Positions 62,312 to 64,000 of a stretch of 64,000 bases of DNA are shown here, in pieces; the first letter of the stretch is position 1; the number at the start of each line of letters is the position of its first letter. A model generated the notes under the pieces. The model saw nothing but the letters and a program-made list of their open reading frames with translations. It did no database searches and was not told where the DNA came from. The stretch spans positions 1-64,000 of the forward strand of contig CAYSUS010000039.1 of the NCBI GenBank assembly GCA_964434165.1. Reading direction: 5' to 3'. This DNA is from CAYSUS01 sp964434165. GTDB taxonomy: Bacteria; Planctomycetota; Planctomycetia; Pirellulales; Thermoguttaceae. The position numbers were made by a program, and so were the translations under genes.

Positions 62312-63643
62312 TCAGCCGATCTTGCGCACCACGAACGGCTCGCGGTAGTCGCGCGTGAGCATGGCGCTGGCCGCCTGGTCGCCGGGGAAGGTCTCGGTGG
62401 CCGGGTCGAAGTTGACGGTCCGCTTCAGGCGATAGGCGATGTTGCCCAGGTGGCAGAGGGCCGAGGAGTAGTGCCCCTCCTCGATGTCCACGCCGAGGTC
62501 CTCGAGTTTGCGGCTCCGCACGCCGGCGAGGAACCGCTCGTACTCGTTCGGCCCGCCCGAGCCCTCCGGGCCCTTCTCGCGCTGCTTGCCGAGGAAGGTC
62601 CGATACCCGAAGTAGAAGACCTGCATGTAGCCCTCCGAGCCGTAGAACGTGACGCCCACGGCGTTGGAGGAGGGACTCCTGCCGAAGCCTTCCTGGTTGG
62701 TGATCCAGTGCCGGGTCTCGAACACGAGCATCTTGTTCTCGTCCGGGTACTCGAACATGCAGACGAGCGTGTTGGGCGTCTCCTGGTCGTCGTCGAACAT
62801 GAAGTGGCCGCCCCCGGCGTGCACGCGCTCGGGCAGCGTCACGCCCAGGCCCCAGCGGGCGATGTCCATCTCGTGGACACCCTGGTTGCCCATGTCGCCG
62901 TTGCCGTAGTCCCAGTGCCAGTGCCAGTTGTAGTGGAACCGGTTGCGGTTGAAGGGACGCGCGGGGGCCGGGCCGAGCCAGAGATCGTAGTGGACGCCCG
63001 GCGGCACGGGCTCGTCGGGCGTGGTCCCGATCGAGGGCCGCCACTTGAAGCACAGGCCCCGGGCCATGTAGATATCGCCGATGACGCCCTCGCGGAGCTT
63101 CTCCACGGCCTCCCGGATGGCCGACGAGCTGCGCCCCTGCGTGCCGTGCTGGCACATCCGCTTGTGCTTGCGCGCCGCGGCCACGAGCTGCCGGCCCTCG
63201 AAGAGGTTGTGCGAGCAGGGCTTCTCGACGTACACGTCCTTGCCGGCCTCCAGGGCGGCGATGCCGATCAGCGAATGGGTGTGATTGCACGTGGCGATGG
63301 AGACCGCGTCGATGTCCGGGTCCTCGACGAGCCTGCGATAGTCGACGTATCGCTTGATCTTGCGGCCGGAGCGCTTCTCGAAGCGGTCGGCCGTGCTACC
63401 CAGCACCGACTCGTCGATGTCGCAGACGGCCACCACGGAGGCCCCTTCCACGGCCTCCAGCCCGGCCATGTGATGCCGCCCCTTGCCGCGCACGCCCACC
63501 GTGGCCACGCGAATCTCGTCGTTGGGACTCGATCCCTCAAGCGCCAGCGCCGGTCGGGCGAGGGCCAGCGGCGCCAGGACGGCGGCTCCGGCGGCCGAGC
63601 CAGTGACGAGGAAGTCGCGGCGATGGATTCTGTCGTGCATCAT
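62312..63643 (-). CDS. Tat-exported Gfo/Idh/MocA family oxidoreductase
   Basis: A 443-aa protein with a Tat signal (HRRDFLVTGSAAGAAVLAPL). The Rossmann domain has VATVGVRGKGRHH for NAD(P), and VYVEKPCSHN supplies the conserved Lys/Pro of the family. C-terminal alpha/beta part has HEMDIARWGLGVTLPERVHA, DDDQETPNTLVCMFEYP and VTFYGSEGYMQVF. This exported subgroup is very numerous in Planctomycetota and works on sugars or their derivatives. The first of two adjacent ATGs at 63643 has GAGG 5 bases upstream. Confidence 0.9.
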   Translation of the reverse strand: MMHDRIHRRDFLVTGSAAGAAVLAPLALARPALALEGSSPNDEIRVATVGVRGKGRHHMAGLEAVEGASVVAVCDIDESVLGSTADRFEKRSGRKIKRYVDYRRLVEDPDIDAVSIATCNHTHSLIGIAALEAGKDVYVEKPCSHNLFEGRQLVAAARKHKRMCQHGTQGRSSSAIREAVEKLREGVIGDIYMARGLCFKWRPSIGTTPDEPVPPGVHYDLWLGPAPARPFNRNRFHYNWHWHWDYGNGDMGNQGVHEMDIARWGLGVTLPERVHAGGGHFMFDDDQETPNTLVCMFEYPDENKMLVFETRHWITNQEGFGRSPSSNAVGVTFYGSEGYMQVFYFGYRTFLGKQREKGPEGSGGPNEYERFLAGVRSRKLEDLGVDIEEGHYSSALCHLGNIAYRLKRTVNFDPATETFPGDQAASAMLTRDYREPFVVRKIG

Positions 63644-63819
63644 GAGGACCTCGCGGAAGGGCGGAGGGGGGCGTCGCGTGCGTGCGGCCATCCCTTTACT
63701 ATAAGGAACCGCCGCGCGGCGAAGCAAGCCTTGCCGCGGCATGCTGTCGCCGCCTCGGCGGCGGATGCGCGCACCCCGTCCGCGCCGCTTGCCTGCCCTT
63801 GGCCGTGGCCCGCCGTCCG

Positions 63820-64000
63820 TCACGGCTCCGCGCCGATCAGGTCGCGGGTGCCCGGATCGAAGTGCGGGACGGCACCCGTGTAGCGGACCTCGGTGTGCTC
63901 GCGCTCCAGGTCGGCCAGCTTCTCGAGCAGCTCGCGGGCGAGGGCCTCTTCGACCTCCTTGCGCACGTCGGCGAGCTCGCGATCGCCCGGCCTGGTCGCG
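63820..64000 (-). CDS. C-terminal end of an unidentified gene (partial)
   Basis: The last 59 residues of a gene that continues past the window edge: ELADVRKEVEEALARELLEK, then DLEREHTEVRYTGAVPHFDP and GTRDLIGAEP before the stop. The helical, charged end fits many families; I cannot assign one. The preceding 176 bases to the Gfo/Idh gene hold no gene. Confidence 0.65.
   Translation of the reverse strand, partial: ATRPGDRELADVRKEVEEALARELLEKLADLEREHTEVRYTGAVPHFDPGTRDLIGAEP

Noticed and set aside
59684..63883. A 1399-codon open frame on the plus strand
   Set aside because: Antisense to the TPR and Gfo/Idh genes. High-GC genomes give long open antisense frames; the protein is Arg/Gly/Val-rich with no family motif.

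Overview
This is a high-GC bacterial window that almost certainly comes from a member of the Planctomycetota. Lineage-typical families support this: a DUF1549/DUF1553 - DUF1501 - PPC-domain operon, a Tat-exported Gfo/Idh/MocA oxidoreductase, very large PQQ-propeller secreted proteins, a TolB-like propeller with a planctomycete helical tail, and a planctomycete-style RHS protein. No rRNA or other species-level marker is present, so I do not go below phylum.

Layout. (1) 82-8951, minus strand: a tightly overlapping electron-transfer operon in the order HdrD-like, EtfB, EtfA, membrane Etf:quinone oxidoreductase-like Fe-S protein, HdrA, MvhD, MvhG-like. Most junctions are ATGA overlaps. It looks like a flavin-based electron bifurcation/confurcation machine joined to a quinone-linked membrane module; no hydrogenase large subunit is visible. 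(2) 9416-13364: a DUF6338 membrane protein with a tiny overlapping partner, an exported RraA-like protein and a secreted TolB-like propeller protein. (3) 13530-19267: tRNA-Lys, a terminator and the DUF1553/DUF1501/PPC operon, with a REP-like palindrome inside it. (4) 19730-21233: a complete IS with terminal inverted repeats and a 4-bp target duplication, next to a dead REP-associated transposase fragment and a second REP-like palindrome. (5) 21889-45152, minus strand and lower in GC: a prophage-derived island. From its upstream end it holds a truncated capsid gene, head and neck genes, tail tube, a tail chaperone pair with a likely programmed -1 frameshift, tape measure, distal tail protein and a Ser-rich fibre-like protein. 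Then come three glycosyltransferase-type genes and two cassettes that share an identical promoter/leader/stalk start: Ser-rich peptidase-like protein + secreted beta-propeller, and Ser-rich RHS protein with a C-terminal HExxH domain + secreted HEAT-repeat protein. (6) 45153-45771: a broken HTH gene, an inverted repeat and tRNA-Arg. (7) 45996-64000: ordinary chromosome with a 1562-aa PQQ-propeller protein, RNase PH, a HAD phosphatase, an ABM monooxygenase, a GH38 alpha-mannosidase-like protein, PdxJ, DapA, a GT4 glycosyltransferase, a large TPR protein, Gfo/Idh/MocA and the end of one more gene.

The most interesting system is the island. It carries a tail-like locus without visible terminase, portal, integrase or lysis genes, three proteins with long polyserine stalks, three sugar-transfer-type genes beside them, and two parallel effector-plus-secreted-repeat-protein cassettes that began as a duplication. 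I infer, without proof, a domesticated phage-tail or surface-effector system with glycosylated Ser-rich fibres and swappable peptidase tips.
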